Assembly (NCBI RefSeq): GCF_901827155.1 | Contig: NZ_LR594659.1 | Location: forward strand, 3,534,001 to 3,598,000 | DNA from: Variovorax sp. PBL-H6 | GTDB lineage: Bacteria; Pseudomonadota; Gammaproteobacteria; Burkholderiales; Burkholderiaceae_C | DNA: 64,000 nucleotides | Direction of reading: 5' to 3' | In this document: positions 31,929 through 42,501 of the stretch, in pieces | How positions within the stretch are numbered: the stretch's first letter is position 1 | Layout of the letters: the number at the start of each line of letters is the position of its first letter | The notes under the pieces: model-generated | Told to the model about the DNA's origin: nothing | Seen by the model: only the letters and a program-made list of their open reading frames with translations | Databases searched by the model: none | Made by a program: the position numbers and the translations under genes

Positions 31929-33120
31929 TCTTCTGCCCTTCTTTGTGACTTTGCATGAGCGCCGTGAAGCGGTCGAACAGGTAGCCGATGTCGTGCGGAC
32001 CCGGCGAGGCCTCCGGGTGTCCCTGGAAGCAGAAGGCGGGCTTGTCGGTGCGTGCGAGGCCCTGCAGCGTGCCGTCGAACAGGCTGACGTGGGTGGCGCG
32101 CAGGTTGGCCGGCAGCGTCTTCTCGTCGACCGCGAAGCCGTGGTTCTGGCTGGTGATGCTCACGCGGGCGTTGTCGAGGTCCTTGACGGGGTGGTTGGCG
32201 CCGTGATGGCCGAACTTCATCTTGAAGGTCCTGGCGCCGGAGGCCAGCGCCATGATCTGGTGGCCCAGGCAGATGCCGAAGACTGGGATGCCGGTCTCGA
32301 TCAGCTCGCGCGTAGCCGCGATCGCGTAGTCGCACGGCTCCGGGTCGCCCGGTCCGTTGGCCAGGAAGATGCCGTCCGGCCGCAGCTTGAGGACGTCGGC
32401 CGCAGGCGTCTGGGCCGGCACGACGGTGATGCGCGCGCCGCGCTGCGCGATCATGCGCAGGATGTTTTTCTTGACGCCGTAGTCATAAGCCACGACGTGA
32501 AACTTCGGTGTGATCTGCACGCCGTAGCCCGGCTTGCCGTCCACGTGGACGAGCTTCCACTCGGTCTGCGTCCATTCGTAGGTTTCCTTGACCGATACCA
32601 CCTTGGCCAGATCGAGGCCGGACATGCTGGGCGCGGCCTTGGCGGCCGAAATCGCCTTGTCGATCAGGCCCTGCGAAATGCTCTCGCCCGGCGCCAGGCC
32701 GAGGATGCAGCCGTTCTGCGCGCCGTGCGTGCGCAGATGACGTGTGAGCTTGCGGGTGTCGATGTTCGCGATGGCGACCGTCTTGCCGCGCGCCAGGTAC
32801 TCGGCGAGCGTGGCGCTCTTGCGGAAGTTGGAGGCCAGCAGCGGCAGGTCCTTGACGATCAGGCCCGCGGCATGGATCTTGTCGGCCTCGATGTCTTCCT
32901 CATTGACGCCATAGTTGCCGATGTGCGGATACGTGAGCGTCACGATCTGCTGGCAATAGCTGGGGTCGGTCAGGATTTCCTGATAACCGGTCATGGCAGT
33001 GTTGAACACCACTTCGCCGGTGGTGGCGCCTTGCGCGCCGATCGAATTGCCGAGAAAGACCGTGCCGTCTGCAAGCGCCAGGATGGCGGGCGGGAATTTT
33101 CCCTTGAGAGACAAAAGCAC
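31921..33120 (-). CDS. carA: Carbamoyl-phosphate synthase small subunit
   Basis: Glutamine amidotransferase subunit feeding ammonia to CarB. 399 residues: an N-terminal domain ([39 protein letters not shown]) and a class I glutaminase domain with nucleophile Cys in [13 protein letters not shown] and the HPE pair in [16 protein letters not shown] use the GTG at 33120, which has GGAG seven nt upstream and encodes [12 protein letters not shown]; open frame further 5' is not conserved and contains the promoter. Confidence 0.97.
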
Positions 33121-33238
33121 TGGGATCTCCGAATGGATGACGCCCACGGCGGACCCAAGATGAGGCTCTTGGTCGCGACTTTCGTCGAGGAGTTGGCTTG
33201 CGTGCGCTATGGGCGGGGTGTGAGCGGGAAAGCCCTTG

Positions 33239-33244
33239 ATTATA
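33239..33244 (-). promoter_or_regulatory. -10 element of the probable carA promoter
   Basis: The minus strand reads a consensus TATAAT in GGGCTATAATCAAGG, about 115 nt before the carA start and just past the stop of the upstream methyltransferase gene. No good -35 is visible (it would lie inside that gene's end). It implies carA is not dependent only on the long upstream operon. Confidence 0.55.
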
Positions 33245-33256
33245 GCCCGCGAGGGC

Positions 33257-34036
33257 TTACCCTTTGCCCGTGGCGGCGCTCGCGTGCAGGCAGATGGCCG
33301 CCGCGGCAGCGACGTTGAGCGACTCCTCGCCACCCGGCTGTGCGATGCGCACCTGCAGGGTCGCGCGGGCTTCCAGCGCCGCAGAAAGCCCCTGCCCTTC
33401 GTGGCCCATCAGCCAGGCGCAGGGGCTCGGCAGGCGGGACCGGTGCAACCATTCGCCACGGTGCGAGCTGGTAGCGATGCAGGGCACGGCCAGGGCATCG
33501 AGCGCCTCCAGTTCGACACCTTCGACCAGGCGCAAACCGAAATGCGCGCCCATGCCTGCCCGCAGGACCTTGGGCGACCACAACGCCGCCGTACCCTTGA
33601 GCGCGATCACCTGGGCAAAGCCGAAGGCCGCCGCGCTGCGCAGGATGGAGCCGACATTGCCGGCGTCCTGGAGCCGGTCGAGCACCACGGTCGCGACATC
33701 TGGGGCGATCGGCAGCGGCGCCGGCTGGTGGAGCACGAAGCCCATCGCGCCCGGCGATTCCAGCCCGCTCACACCGGCCAGCAGTGCATCGGCGACCACC
33801 ACGGTCTTGTCGGCCGAGCCGGTCCATTCGTGACGGGCGGACGGCCAGACGGATTCGCTGAAGATCGCGAGGGCCGCGCGCACCCCATGCTCTCGCGCCG
33901 CCCTGCACAGGTGGTCGCCCTCCACCCAGATGCGGCCCGACTTGCGATACCCCCCCGGATCGTGCGCCAGCTTGCGCAATTCCTTGAGGAGCGGGTTGTC
34001 CCGCGAGCTGACGTGGCTCGGCTCGGCCGCTGTCAT
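33257..34036 (-). CDS. RNA 2'-O-methyltransferase, TrmH/SpoU (SPOUT) family
   Basis: 259 residues. An N-terminal substrate-binding segment ([19 protein letters not shown]) is followed by the SPOUT knot with its three motifs: [20 protein letters not shown] (motif 1, with the N and R), [11 protein letters not shown] (motif 2) and [16 protein letters not shown] (motif 3). The target is probably rRNA, by resemblance to RlmB-type enzymes, but the nucleotide is not deducible. ATG overlaps the rnhB stop (ATGA), so it is coupled to rnhB. Confidence 0.93.
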   Translation of the reverse strand: MTAAEPSHVSSRDNPLLKELRKLAHDPGGYRKSGRIWVEGDHLCRAAREHGVRAALAIFSESVWPSARHEWTGSADKTVVVADALLAGVSGLESPGAMGFVLHQPAPLPIAPDVATVVLDRLQDAGNVGSILRSAAAFGFAQVIALKGTAALWSPKVLRAGMGAHFGLRLVEGVELEALDALAVPCIATSSHRGEWLHRSRLPSPCAWLMGHEGQGLSAALEARATLQVRIAQPGGEESLNVAAAAAICLHASAATGKG

Positions 34037-34752
34037 GGCGCGGCGCGCAGTTCGACCTGTATCGTCTCGACCTGCAAGGTTTCGATGAGAAGCCCGCCGG
34101 ATACGGTGCCGAGCGGGATCTCCTCGCCAGCAGTGCGCGCCAGTGCCGCAGCCACGGGACTGAAGGAGCGGCGATGGTGCACGCAAGCACCATGGCGCAG
34201 GAGCGCCTCGAGGTGCTCGGGCGTGCTGTAGCCCTTGTGCGCGGCAAAGCCGTAGTGAGGGAACTCGGCATGCAACTGCTCGCACAGCCGGTCGCGATGC
34301 ACCTTGGCCAGGATCGACGCTGCCGAGATCGATTTCACGATCGCGTCGCCGCCTACGACAGCCTCTGCCAGCACGTCCAGCCGGGGCAGCCGATTGCCGT
34401 CGACCAGCACCTTGGCCGGCTTCAGCCGCAAGCCCTCGACCGCCCGCTTCATTGCCAGCATGGTGGCGCCTAGGATGTTGTGCTCGTCGATCTCCTCGAC
34501 GCTCGCCTGGGCCACCGAACAGCACAGCGCCTTGGCAAGGATCTGGTCGTTGAGTCGCTCGCGCTGAAGCGCAGTCAGGGTCTTCGAATCAGCCAGGCCG
34601 CGGATCCGCCGCTGGTCGTCGAGGATCACGGCTGCGGCCACCACCGGTCCGGCCAGCGGGCCGCGGCCGGCCTCGTCGACACCGGCCACCAGGCCCGGCG
34701 CATCCCATGCCAACCTGGCCTGTTCAGCCTTCAATAACTTTCTGGATCGCAT
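34033..34752 (-). CDS. rnhB: Ribonuclease HII
   Basis: Cleaves RNA in RNA-DNA hybrids, including single ribonucleotides. 239 residues. The catalytic acids are in [20 protein letters not shown] (D and E), [10 protein letters not shown] (D) and later [13 protein letters not shown] (D). The ATG at 34752 is used; it overlaps lpxB by 29 nt. A TTG at 34734 is an alternative that shortens the product by six residues. lpxA-lpxB-rnhB order is as in E. coli. Confidence 0.96.
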   Translation of the reverse strand: MRSRKLLKAEQARLAWDAPGLVAGVDEAGRGPLAGPVVAAAVILDDQRRIRGLADSKTLTALQRERLNDQILAKALCCSVAQASVEEIDEHNILGATMLAMKRAVEGLRLKPAKVLVDGNRLPRLDVLAEAVVGGDAIVKSISAASILAKVHRDRLCEQLHAEFPHYGFAAHKGYSTPEHLEALLRHGACVHHRRSFSPVAAALARTAGEEIPLGTVSGGLLIETLQVETIQVELRAAP

Positions 34753-35872
34753 CGGCGCACAGTGTCGGCGTATCTCGCTGCAATTCGGCGTGCAGCGCGC
34801 AAAAACGTTGTTGCAAGGCGTGAACCTTGTCGGGGGACGCCAGCCATGCAAGCGTCGCCTCCGCCAGGGCCTGCGGCGTGGCCGCCTCCTGGATCAGCTC
34901 CGGCACGACGAAGTCGCTGCACAGAATGTTGGGCAGGCCGACCCAGGGCTGCAGCTGCTTGCGGCGCATCAAGGCCCAGGACATGGGATTCATGTTGTAG
35001 GCAATCACCATCGGCCGCTTGAAGAGCGCAGCCTCGAGCGTGGCGGTGCCGCTGGCGATCAGCGTGACGTCGCAGGCGGCCAGCGCGGCGTGCGAGCGGC
35101 CCTCCAGCAGCTGCACGCGTCCATTCATCGCGCTCGCCGCCAGGAGCTGCTCGACCTCGCCGTGCAGGCTCGGCAGTGCAGGAAGGATGAAGTGCAGCTC
35201 GGGCCGGGCCTGCTGCATCAGGGCGGCCGCGGCAAGGAAGCGATCCGCCAGGTAGCGCAGCTCGGAACGCCGGCTGCCCGGCAGCAAGGCCACCACCGGG
35301 GCACCTGCGTCAAGGCCGAGTGCCGAGCGCGCCGCAGCCCGGTCCGGGGCCATCGGGATCACGTCGGCGATCGGATGGCCGACATAGCTTGCGGCAATGC
35401 CATGCTCGGCGAGCAAAGCAGGTTCGAAAGGAAAGATGCACAGCACGTGGTCGGCTGCCGCTCGCAACTTTTCAACGCGCTCCGGCCGCCAGGCCCAGAT
35501 CGAAGGGCAGACGAAATGGGCCGTCTTCATGCCGCGCTCGCGCAGTGCCGCTTCGAGATCGAGGTTGAAATCCGGCGCATCGACGCCGATGAAGATCCCG
35601 GCGCCTTCGCGCAGCAGCCGCGCCCTGAGTTGCCGCCGAATCCCGGAAATCTCGGCGTAGTGGCGCAGGACCTCGACGTAGCCGCGCACAGCCAGCTTCT
35701 CCTGGGGCCACCAGGTTTCGAAGCCACGCTTCTGCATTTGCGGGCCGCCGATGCCGACGGAAGTCGCGTCGGGCCAGCGGGTCTTCAGCCCGTCCAGCAA
35801 CAGGCCCGCGAGCAGGTCGCCCGAAGCCTCTCCCGCGACCAGGGCAAACCGCCGCTGCGCCTCGTGCACCAC
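34724..35872 (-). CDS. lpxB: Lipid-A-disaccharide synthase
   Basis: Joins UDP-diacylglucosamine and lipid X into the lipid A disaccharide at the inner membrane. 382 residues from the chosen start, with [18 protein letters not shown] at the N-terminus, VYYCPSI-like [15 protein letters not shown] in the middle, and the C-terminal donor site [19 protein letters not shown]. No ATG is available: I take the GTG at 35872, eight nt after the lpxA stop, with GAGAAG before it. A TTG at 35911 would overlap lpxA by 32 nt. Confidence 0.96.
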   Translation of the reverse strand: MVHEAQRRFALVAGEASGDLLAGLLLDGLKTRWPDATSVGIGGPQMQKRGFETWWPQEKLAVRGYVEVLRHYAEISGIRRQLRARLLREGAGIFIGVDAPDFNLDLEAALRERGMKTAHFVCPSIWAWRPERVEKLRAAADHVLCIFPFEPALLAEHGIAASYVGHPIADVIPMAPDRAAARSALGLDAGAPVVALLPGSRRSELRYLADRFLAAAALMQQARPELHFILPALPSLHGEVEQLLAASAMNGRVQLLEGRSHAALAACDVTLIASGTATLEAALFKRPMVIAYNMNPMSWALMRRKQLQPWVGLPNILCSDFVVPELIQEAATPQALAEATLAWLASPDKVHALQQRFCALHAELQRDTPTLCADAIQKVIEG

Positions 35873-35879
35873 GGGCTTC

Positions 35880-36668
35880 TCAGCGCACGATGCCGCGCGT
35901 TGCGCCGGCAAGGAAGGCGTTCATCAGGGCAACGTCGGCCGCCGCTTCAGGCATCTGCGTGGCCAGTGCCTCGATGGCGCTGCGCGCATCGTCGAGCGTC
36001 CTGCCCTGCCGGTACAGCAGACGGTGCATCTGCTTGACAGCGGCGATCCGCGCCTCGGAAAAATTCCGCCGGCGCAGACCCACGACATTGAAACCGCGCA
36101 CCTCCAGCGGATTCCCGTCGACCAGCATGAACGGCGGAACGTCTTGCGCGACTGCGCTGGCGAAGCCGATCATTGCATGCGCGCCCACCGAGACGAACTG
36201 GTGGATGCCCGTCAGGCCGCCCACCGTCACCCAATCAGCCAGGTGCACATGGCCCGCCAGAGTGGTGTTGTTGGCCAGCGTGGCGTGGTCGTCCACCCGG
36301 CAATCGTGCGCGATGTGCGTGTAGGCCATGATCCAGTTGTCGTTGCCCACGCGCGTGACGCCGCCCGCCCCTGGCACGCCGATGTTGAAAGTGCAGAACT
36401 CGCGAATGGTGTTGCGATCGCCGATGACCAGTTCGGTCGGCTCACCGGCGTACTTCTTGTCCTGCGGAATCGCCCCCAGCGAAGCGAACTGAAAGATCCG
36501 GTTGTCGCGCCCGATGGTGGTACGGCCCTCGATCACACAATGCGATCCGATGGTGGTGCCGGCGCCGACCCGCACATGCGGGCCGATCACGGCATACGGG
36601 CCGATACTGGCCGTGGTATCGAGTTCGGCCTTCGCGTCGACAATGGCCGTCGAATGAACCTGCGTCAT
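35880..36668 (-). CDS. lpxA: UDP-N-acetylglucosamine acyltransferase
   Basis: First enzyme of lipid A synthesis: transfers a 3-hydroxyacyl chain from ACP to UDP-GlcNAc. 262 residues, the usual length. The left-handed beta-helix hexapeptides cover about 1-180 ([20 protein letters not shown] and onwards). The catalytic His is in [10 protein letters not shown] and the block [19 protein letters not shown] is diagnostic. It starts 16 nt after fabZ and ends just before lpxB. Confidence 0.97.
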   Translation of the reverse strand: MTQVHSTAIVDAKAELDTTASIGPYAVIGPHVRVGAGTTIGSHCVIEGRTTIGRDNRIFQFASLGAIPQDKKYAGEPTELVIGDRNTIREFCTFNIGVPGAGGVTRVGNDNWIMAYTHIAHDCRVDDHATLANNTTLAGHVHLADWVTVGGLTGIHQFVSVGAHAMIGFASAVAQDVPPFMLVDGNPLEVRGFNVVGLRRRNFSEARIAAVKQMHRLLYRQGRTLDDARSAIEALATQMPEAAADVALMNAFLAGATRGIVR

Positions 36669-36684
36669 GCCTTCTCGAACACGC

Positions 36685-37128
36685 TCAGCTGATCTGGCGC
36701 ATGGCGCACATCAGGCTGGCTTCGCAGGCCAGCTCGCTGCCGACCAGCGCGCGTCCCTTGAACTTCGAAATACCCGCCTTCATGCGCTCGATCTCGACCT
36801 CGAGGGTCAGCTGGTCGCCGGGTTCCACCGGGCGCTTGAAGCGCGCGCCATCGATGGCCGCGAAGTAGTACACGGTGTTGTCGTCCGGAACGATGTCCAG
36901 CGAATGGAAAGACAGCAGCGCCGCGGCCTGCGCCATCGCCTCCAGCATCAGCACGCCCGGCATCACCGGGCGATGCGGGAAGTGGCCGTTGAAGAAAGGC
37001 TCGTTCATCGTCACGTTCTTGAGCGCCTTGATGCGCTTGCCCTTTTCCATCTCGAGCACGCGATCCACCAACAGGAAGGGGTAGCGGTGGGGCAGTAGTT
37101 TGAGGATCTGATGGATGTCGAGCGTCAT
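36685..37128 (-). CDS. fabZ: 3-hydroxyacyl-[ACP] dehydratase
   Basis: Dehydrates 3-hydroxyacyl-ACP in fatty-acid synthesis and competes with LpxA/LpxD for the same substrate. 147 residues with a hot-dog fold: [17 protein letters not shown], then the active-site pair in [23 protein letters not shown] (His and Glu). The ATG at 37128 overlaps the lpxD stop (ATGA). Open frame upstream belongs to the lpxD shadow and is not used. Confidence 0.97.
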   Translation of the reverse strand: MTLDIHQILKLLPHRYPFLLVDRVLEMEKGKRIKALKNVTMNEPFFNGHFPHRPVMPGVLMLEAMAQAAALLSFHSLDIVPDDNTVYYFAAIDGARFKRPVEPGDQLTLEVEIERMKAGISKFKGRALVGSELACEASLMCAMRQIS

Positions 37129-38111
37129 GATTGCTTGTCCTGCATCGCCGATTTTTCCAACGCCTTGAGGCGTTCCCGCAGGGCGTGCAGTTGTTTGAGG
37201 GTAGCGGCGTTTCTCTCCCAGGCGGCATTGTCGTCGATGGGAAACATGCCGGTGTACTGGCCCGGCTTGAGAATGGAGCGCGTGACCACCGTTGCTGCCG
37301 AGATGTGGACGCCGTCCGCCATCTTCAGATGTCCCAGCACGATCGCGCCGCCGCCAATCGTGCAATTCGCGCCGATATCGGCGCTGCCCGCCACGCCGAC
37401 GCACCCTGCCATGGCGGTGTTCCGGCCCACGCGCACGTTGTGTCCGATCTGGATCAGGTTGTCGAGCTTGACGCCATCCTCGATGACCGTGTCCTCGAGC
37501 GCGCCGCGGTCGATGCAGGTGTTGGCGCCGACCTCCACGTCATCGCCAATGCGCACCGCGCCCAACTGCTCGATTTTGACCCAGGTGCCCTCGTGCGGCG
37601 CGAGCCCGAAGCCATCAGCGCCGATCACCACGCCGGCGTGCAGCAGGCAGCGCGCGCCGACGATGCAGTCTTCGCTCACCGTCACCCTGGACTTCAGCAC
37701 GGTCTGCGCGCCGATGCGCGCACCCCGCTCGATCACGCACAGCGCGCCGATGCGGGCACTCGGGTCGATGTGTGCCTCGGGGTCGATCACCGCGCTGGGG
37801 TGGATGCGCGCCCCCGCCGGCCTGGCATGGGCCTGCTTCCACATCTGCGTCAAGCGAGCGAAGTAAAGGTAGGGATCGGGCGTCAGGATGAACGCACCAC
37901 GACGCGCTGCGACCTCCCGCATCGCGGGCGACACGATGACGCAGCCGGCCTTGGAGGCCGCAAGCTCCTTCTGGTACTTGGGATGGCTCAGGAAGCTGAG
38001 CGCATCTGCCTGTGCGGTCGCCAGCGGTGCGAGGCGCTCGATGGTGAACGCAGGATCGCCCTGCAGTTCGCCGCCGAGGGCTTCAACGATTGCGCCTAGC
38101 CGCAGTGCCAC
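37125..38111 (-). CDS. lpxD: UDP-3-O-acylglucosamine N-acyltransferase
   Basis: Third acylation step of lipid A. 328 residues: an N-terminal uridine-binding domain ([20 protein letters not shown]), a left-handed beta helix from about 105 to 290 with many hexapeptides ([20 protein letters not shown]), catalytic His near [12 protein letters not shown], and a C-terminal helix. It starts with GTG at 38111, 14 nt after skp, and overlaps fabZ by 4 nt. Confidence 0.97.
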   Translation of the reverse strand: MALRLGAIVEALGGELQGDPAFTIERLAPLATAQADALSFLSHPKYQKELAASKAGCVIVSPAMREVAARRGAFILTPDPYLYFARLTQMWKQAHARPAGARIHPSAVIDPEAHIDPSARIGALCVIERGARIGAQTVLKSRVTVSEDCIVGARCLLHAGVVIGADGFGLAPHEGTWVKIEQLGAVRIGDDVEVGANTCIDRGALEDTVIEDGVKLDNLIQIGHNVRVGRNTAMAGCVGVAGSADIGANCTIGGGAIVLGHLKMADGVHISAATVVTRSILKPGQYTGMFPIDDNAAWERNAATLKQLHALRERLKALEKSAMQDKQS

Positions 38112-38125
38112 ACGGGTTCACGGCG

Positions 38126-38653
38126 TCACTTGCCGTTGCCAACGGACGCGTTCAGCGCCTTGATCACCTTTTCGGTGATGTCGTGCTTGGGATTGATGTA
38201 GATCGCTTCCTGCAGGATCGCATCGTACTTCTCGGCCTCGGCCACCTGCTTGACCACGCGGTTGGCGCGCTCGTAAACCTGCTGCAGTTCTTCGTTCTTG
38301 CGCGCGTTGAGGTCTTCCTGGAATTCGCGGCGGCGACGTTGGAAGTCGCGGTCCTGGTCGACAAGGGCGCGCTGGCGGGAGGTGCGCTGGCTCTCCGACA
38401 AGGTCGGCGCCTCGCGCTCGAACCTCTCGGAGGCGGCCTTGAGCGCCTCGCCCTGCGTCTGCAGTTCCTTCTCGCGCTTCAGGAATTCCGATTCGAGTTT
38501 CGCCTGGGCCGCCTTGGCAGGTTGTGCCTCGCGCAGCACGCGATCGGGATTGACGAAGCCGATGCGGAAGGTTTCCTGCGCCAGCGCGGGTGTGCCCACG
38601 AGCGCGAAAGCGGGGATCAGCAGCGCACCGGCGGCGCGAAGCAAGGGAGTCAT
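38126..38653 (-). CDS. skp: OmpH/Skp family periplasmic chaperone
   Basis: Holds unfolded outer-membrane proteins on the way to BamA. 175 residues: signal peptide (LLRAAGALLIPAFALVGTPALA), a beta segment (FRIGFVNPDRVLREA), and long helical arms rich in K, E, Q and R (about 45-140). Its ATG shares one base with the bamA stop (TAATG). The usual SD is not visible on this strand, so translation probably depends on coupling to bamA. Confidence 0.95.
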   Translation of the reverse strand: MTPLLRAAGALLIPAFALVGTPALAQETFRIGFVNPDRVLREAQPAKAAQAKLESEFLKREKELQTQGEALKAASERFEREAPTLSESQRTSRQRALVDQDRDFQRRRREFQEDLNARKNEELQQVYERANRVVKQVAEAEKYDAILQEAIYINPKHDITEKVIKALNASVGNGK

Positions 38654-41067
38654 TAGAAGGAGGTTCCGATCTGGAATTGCAGGCGTTGGATTCTATCCTT
38701 CGGGATGGGATGCAATGGGTCGGTGAAGTCTTCCTTCTGCTGCCGGACTGGGAATGCGTAGGCCAGGCGCAGAGGGCCGAGCGGCGAGATCCAGCTGACG
38801 CCAACGCCGACCGAGGCGCGCAGCTTCTGCTGCGCCTTCCATTGCGCATCGCTCATGGTCGGGTCGCGGTGTTCTGCAAACACGTTGCCGACGTCGAAGA
38901 AGCCGTAGAGCCGCAGCGTGCGATCGTTGCCGGCGCCCGGGAAAGGCGTGCTGAGCTCCATGTTGAAGATAGCCTTCTTGGTACCGCCGAGCGCCGCGCC
39001 TTCGGTTTGCCCGTAGAGCGGCACGTCGCGCGGGCCCAGCGAGTTCTGCTCGAAGCCGCGCACCGAGCCGAGGCCGCCGGCATAGAAGTTCTTGAAGATC
39101 GGATAGGGCTTGTTGCCGATGGGCTTGGCGTAACCCACTTCGCCATTGATTGCGAAGGTGTACTGCTTGGTGATGGGGAAGAACTGCTGGTACGAATAGT
39201 TCGACTTCCAGTACTTCATGTCGCCACCGGCGCCGATCTCGAGGTTGGCGCGCTGCAGCCTGCCGCGGGTCGGCACCAGCGCGCTGTCGCGGTCGTCCCG
39301 CGACCAGCCCACGGTCAGCGGGACGCCCCAAACGCTATCGTTGGCGCATGCCGTGACAATACCGTTCGTGGTAGGGCAACCAAAATAGTTACGGTAGGAC
39401 TGCGGCGTCAGGTAGGCGACATTGCCCCCCGGATCGAAGCGATAGCGCTCCAGGCCGATGCCGAAGAAGATGGTGTCGACCTCGCTGAACGGCACGCCGA
39501 AGCGGATCGTGCCGCCTTCGTTGACCAGCCGGTAGTCGCCATCGACACTGTAATAAGGCCGCGTGGTAGTGTGATAGAGGCTGAAGCTGCGGGAGATGCC
39601 GTCTTTCGTGAAGTACGGATCGGTCGTCGTGAGCGAGAGCGTGCGGGCGTACTTGCTGGTATTGACCTGCAGGCCCAGGTAGTTGCCCGAGCCGAAGACG
39701 TTCTCCTGCGCGATGCCGAAGGTGAAGGACACCTTCTCGGCACTCGAGAAGCCCGCGCCCAATTGCAGCGTTCCAGTGGGCTTCTCCGTGACGTTGATCG
39801 CCAGATCCACCTGGTCCGGCGAGCCCGGAACCTCCTGCGTCTCCACGTTCACATCGGTGAAGAAGCCCAGGCGGTCCACTCGGTCGCGCGACAGCTTGAT
39901 CTTGTCGCCGTCGTACCAGGAGGCCTCGTACTGGCGGAACTCCCGCCGGACCACCTCGTCGCGCGTCTTGTTGTTGCCGCCGATAGCCACCCGCCGCACA
40001 TAGACCCGCCGCGAGGGCTCCGCCTTCAGGGTCAGGCTCACCCGGTTGTTCGTGCGGTCGATCTCCGGCTCCGCCTGCACCCGCGCGAACGCGTAGCCGA
40101 AGGTGCCGAAGTAGTCGGTGAACGCCTTGGTGGTCTCGCTGACCTGCTCGCCGTTGTAAGGCTCGCCCGGCCGGATGGTGATCAGGGACTTGAACTCGTC
40201 GTCGCGTCCCAGGTAGTTGCCCTCGAGCTTGACGCCGGCCACCGCGAACTTCTCACCCTCCGTGATGTTGACGGTGATGCTCAGGTCCTGGCGGTCCGGG
40301 GAGATGGCCACCTGGGTCGAGTCGATGCGGAACTCAAGGTAGCCACGGGTGATGTAGTAGGAGCGCAGGGTCTCCAGGTCGGCATTGAGCTTGGCGCGGG
40401 AGTACTGGTTGCTCTTGGTGTACCAGCTCATCCAGCCGCCTGCGTCCTGATCGAATAGATCGAGCAGGGTGCCCTCGCTGAAGTCCTTGTTGCCCACGAT
40501 ATGAACCTCGCGGATGCGCGCGGGCTCACCTTCGGTGACTGTGAAGGTGAGATTGACGCGATTGCGCTCGATCGGAGTTACGGTCGTCACGACCTGGGCG
40601 TTGTAGAGGCTGCGGCTGATGTACTGGCGCTTGAGCTCCTGCTCAGCCCGGTCGGCCAACGCCTTGTCGTAGGGACGGCCGTCGGCCAGACCGACGTCGC
40701 GCAGCGCCTTTTGCAAGGCGGCCTTGTCGAACTCCTTGGTGCCGACGAAGTCGACCTCGGCAATGGTTGGACGCTCCTCGACGATGACGACGAGGACGTT
40801 GCCGCTGACGTCGATGCGCACGTCCTTGAAGAGACCCAGGTCGAACAGCGCGCGGATGGCGGCCGAGCCCCGCTCGTCGCTGTATGTGTCGCCGACTCGG
40901 AGCGGCAGCGAGGCGAAGATGGTGCCAGGCTCAACGCGCTGGAGGCCTTCGACCCGGATGTCGCGCACCGTGAAGGGGTCGATCGCCCAGGCGGCAGTAG
41001 CCGAGAGCGCGCTGACAACCAGCATGGAAACGCTGCGCAGGCGAAAGCGACTGAATTTGTTATTCAT
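38653..41067 (-). CDS. bamA: Outer membrane protein assembly factor BamA
   Basis: Core of the BAM complex. 804 residues: signal peptide (SMLVVSALSATAAWA), five POTRA domains from about 25 to 420 (first FTVRDIRVEGLQRVEPGTIF), then a 16-strand barrel. The barrel has the conserved GSVRGF-type loop 6 motif (GLGSVRGFEQNSLGP) and a C-terminal phenylalanine (FQIGTSF) typical of outer-membrane barrels. ATG at 41067; 38 nt after rseP. Confidence 0.97.
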   Translation of the reverse strand: MNNKFSRFRLRSVSMLVVSALSATAAWAIDPFTVRDIRVEGLQRVEPGTIFASLPLRVGDTYSDERGSAAIRALFDLGLFKDVRIDVSGNVLVVIVEERPTIAEVDFVGTKEFDKAALQKALRDVGLADGRPYDKALADRAEQELKRQYISRSLYNAQVVTTVTPIERNRVNLTFTVTEGEPARIREVHIVGNKDFSEGTLLDLFDQDAGGWMSWYTKSNQYSRAKLNADLETLRSYYITRGYLEFRIDSTQVAISPDRQDLSITVNITEGEKFAVAGVKLEGNYLGRDDEFKSLITIRPGEPYNGEQVSETTKAFTDYFGTFGYAFARVQAEPEIDRTNNRVSLTLKAEPSRRVYVRRVAIGGNNKTRDEVVRREFRQYEASWYDGDKIKLSRDRVDRLGFFTDVNVETQEVPGSPDQVDLAINVTEKPTGTLQLGAGFSSAEKVSFTFGIAQENVFGSGNYLGLQVNTSKYARTLSLTTTDPYFTKDGISRSFSLYHTTTRPYYSVDGDYRLVNEGGTIRFGVPFSEVDTIFFGIGLERYRFDPGGNVAYLTPQSYRNYFGCPTTNGIVTACANDSVWGVPLTVGWSRDDRDSALVPTRGRLQRANLEIGAGGDMKYWKSNYSYQQFFPITKQYTFAINGEVGYAKPIGNKPYPIFKNFYAGGLGSVRGFEQNSLGPRDVPLYGQTEGAALGGTKKAIFNMELSTPFPGAGNDRTLRLYGFFDVGNVFAEHRDPTMSDAQWKAQQKLRASVGVGVSWISPLGPLRLAYAFPVRQQKEDFTDPLHPIPKDRIQRLQFQIGTSF

Positions 41068-41105
41068 CTGTGATTTGAGCCGGCGCGCGAGGGGCCGACA
41101 GATAG

Positions 41106-42476
41106 TTAACCAAAGAGTCGAGTCACATCGTTGAAGATGGCAATCGACATCATGACCAGCAGCAGCGCGACACCGCCGCGCTGGAGCCGTTCCATCCAAG
41201 CATCGGAGACGCTCCTGCCGGTCAGGCCCTCCCAAAGATAATACATCAGGTGCCCTCCATCGAGGACCGGGAGCGGCATGAGGTTCAGCACGCCGAGACT
41301 CACGCTGATGAGGGCGAGAAACACCAGGTACTGCGTCAGTCCCAGGCTGGCGGACTTGCCTGCATAGTCCGCGATGGTCAACGGGCCGCTCAGGTTCTTG
41401 ATCGAAGCCTCGCCGATCAACATCTTGCCCATCATGCGCACGGTGAGCGCCGACACCTCCCAGGTGCGCACCACGCCGCGCCAGACGCCGTCGATCACGC
41501 CCTGCCGCACCGTCACCATCTCCGGTGGCGACCCCACGTAGGCACCGACACGACCGACCTTGTTTCCGCCCTCGTCGCGCACCTCGGGCGTGACCTCGAT
41601 ACGCACCGATCGGCCGCCGCGCTCGACTTGCCAGACCTGGGTGCGCGGCTGGCCGGCATCGACCGAGCCGCGGATCACCTCCCGCAATTGCTGGCCGTCG
41701 ACGATGGCAGTGGGCCCCACCGCGTTCACCAAGTCTCCGCTGCGCAGACCGGAGCGCTCGGCCGCACCGCCCGCCATCAGTTCGCCGATCTCGGGACGGG
41801 TCAGCGGCGCGACAACGCCGATCCTGCGGAACATCTGCGCATCCGCGTCCCTGGCGCCGACGCGGCTGAGCGGCAGCACGATCTCGCGAGCGGGCCGTCC
41901 GCCCTCCCCCGCAATCTCGAGCATGAGGTCGCGGCCGTCGAGCGCGCCGCGCGTGATGCGCCAGCGCAGGTCTTCGAAAGACTGCACCGACTCGAGCTCG
42001 CCATCGAAGCCAGCGCGAACGACATGCTCGCCCCCGCGCAGGCCTGCCTGGTCCGCCAGCGAGGCAGCCACAGGACGCGCGAGCCTCGCGACGGGCTCCT
42101 CGACGCCGATCCAGTTGACCGCCGTGTAGAGCACCACGGCTAACAGCAGGTTGGCGATCGGCCCCGCGGCCACGATGGCTGCACGCGATCGCAGCGGCTG
42201 GGTGTTGAAGGCTCGGTGGCGCTCCTCAGCCATCACAGGCCCCTCGCGCTCGTCAAGCATCTTCACGTAGCCGCCTAGAGGGAAAGCCGCAATCACGAAC
42301 TCCGTGTCCTGACCAGGATGCTGCCGCCTGGGCTTCCAGCTGAAGAGCGTATGGCCGAAGCCGATGGAGAAGCGCAACACCTTGACGCCGCAGGCCACCG
42401 CAACGCGGTAATGGCCGTACTCGTGGACGGCGATCAACAGAGCCAGGGCGACGATGAAGGCGACGACGGTGAGCAT
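41106..42476 (-). CDS. rseP: Site-2 protease RseP (sigma-E pathway)
   Basis: Intramembrane zinc protease that cleaves RseA after DegS to release sigma-E, and clears signal peptides. 456 residues: first helix with the zinc site HEYGH, the GxG-like SIGFGHTLFSW, tandem PDZ domains (about 115-300, including RSGLRSGDLVNAVG), and the third helix with the conserved LNLMPLPVLDGG motif. ATG at 42476 has AGGGGA upstream. rseP-bamA linkage matches the envelope-stress role. Confidence 0.96.
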   Translation of the reverse strand: MLTVVAFIVALALLIAVHEYGHYRVAVACGVKVLRFSIGFGHTLFSWKPRRQHPGQDTEFVIAAFPLGGYVKMLDEREGPVMAEERHRAFNTQPLRSRAAIVAAGPIANLLLAVVLYTAVNWIGVEEPVARLARPVAASLADQAGLRGGEHVVRAGFDGELESVQSFEDLRWRITRGALDGRDLMLEIAGEGGRPAREIVLPLSRVGARDADAQMFRRIGVVAPLTRPEIGELMAGGAAERSGLRSGDLVNAVGPTAIVDGQQLREVIRGSVDAGQPRTQVWQVERGGRSVRIEVTPEVRDEGGNKVGRVGAYVGSPPEMVTVRQGVIDGVWRGVVRTWEVSALTVRMMGKMLIGEASIKNLSGPLTIADYAGKSASLGLTQYLVFLALISVSLGVLNLMPLPVLDGGHLMYYLWEGLTGRSVSDAWMERLQRGGVALLLVMMSIAIFNDVTRLFG

Positions 42477-42501
42477 GGTGTCCCCTGGTTGTGGGAGTCG
42501 G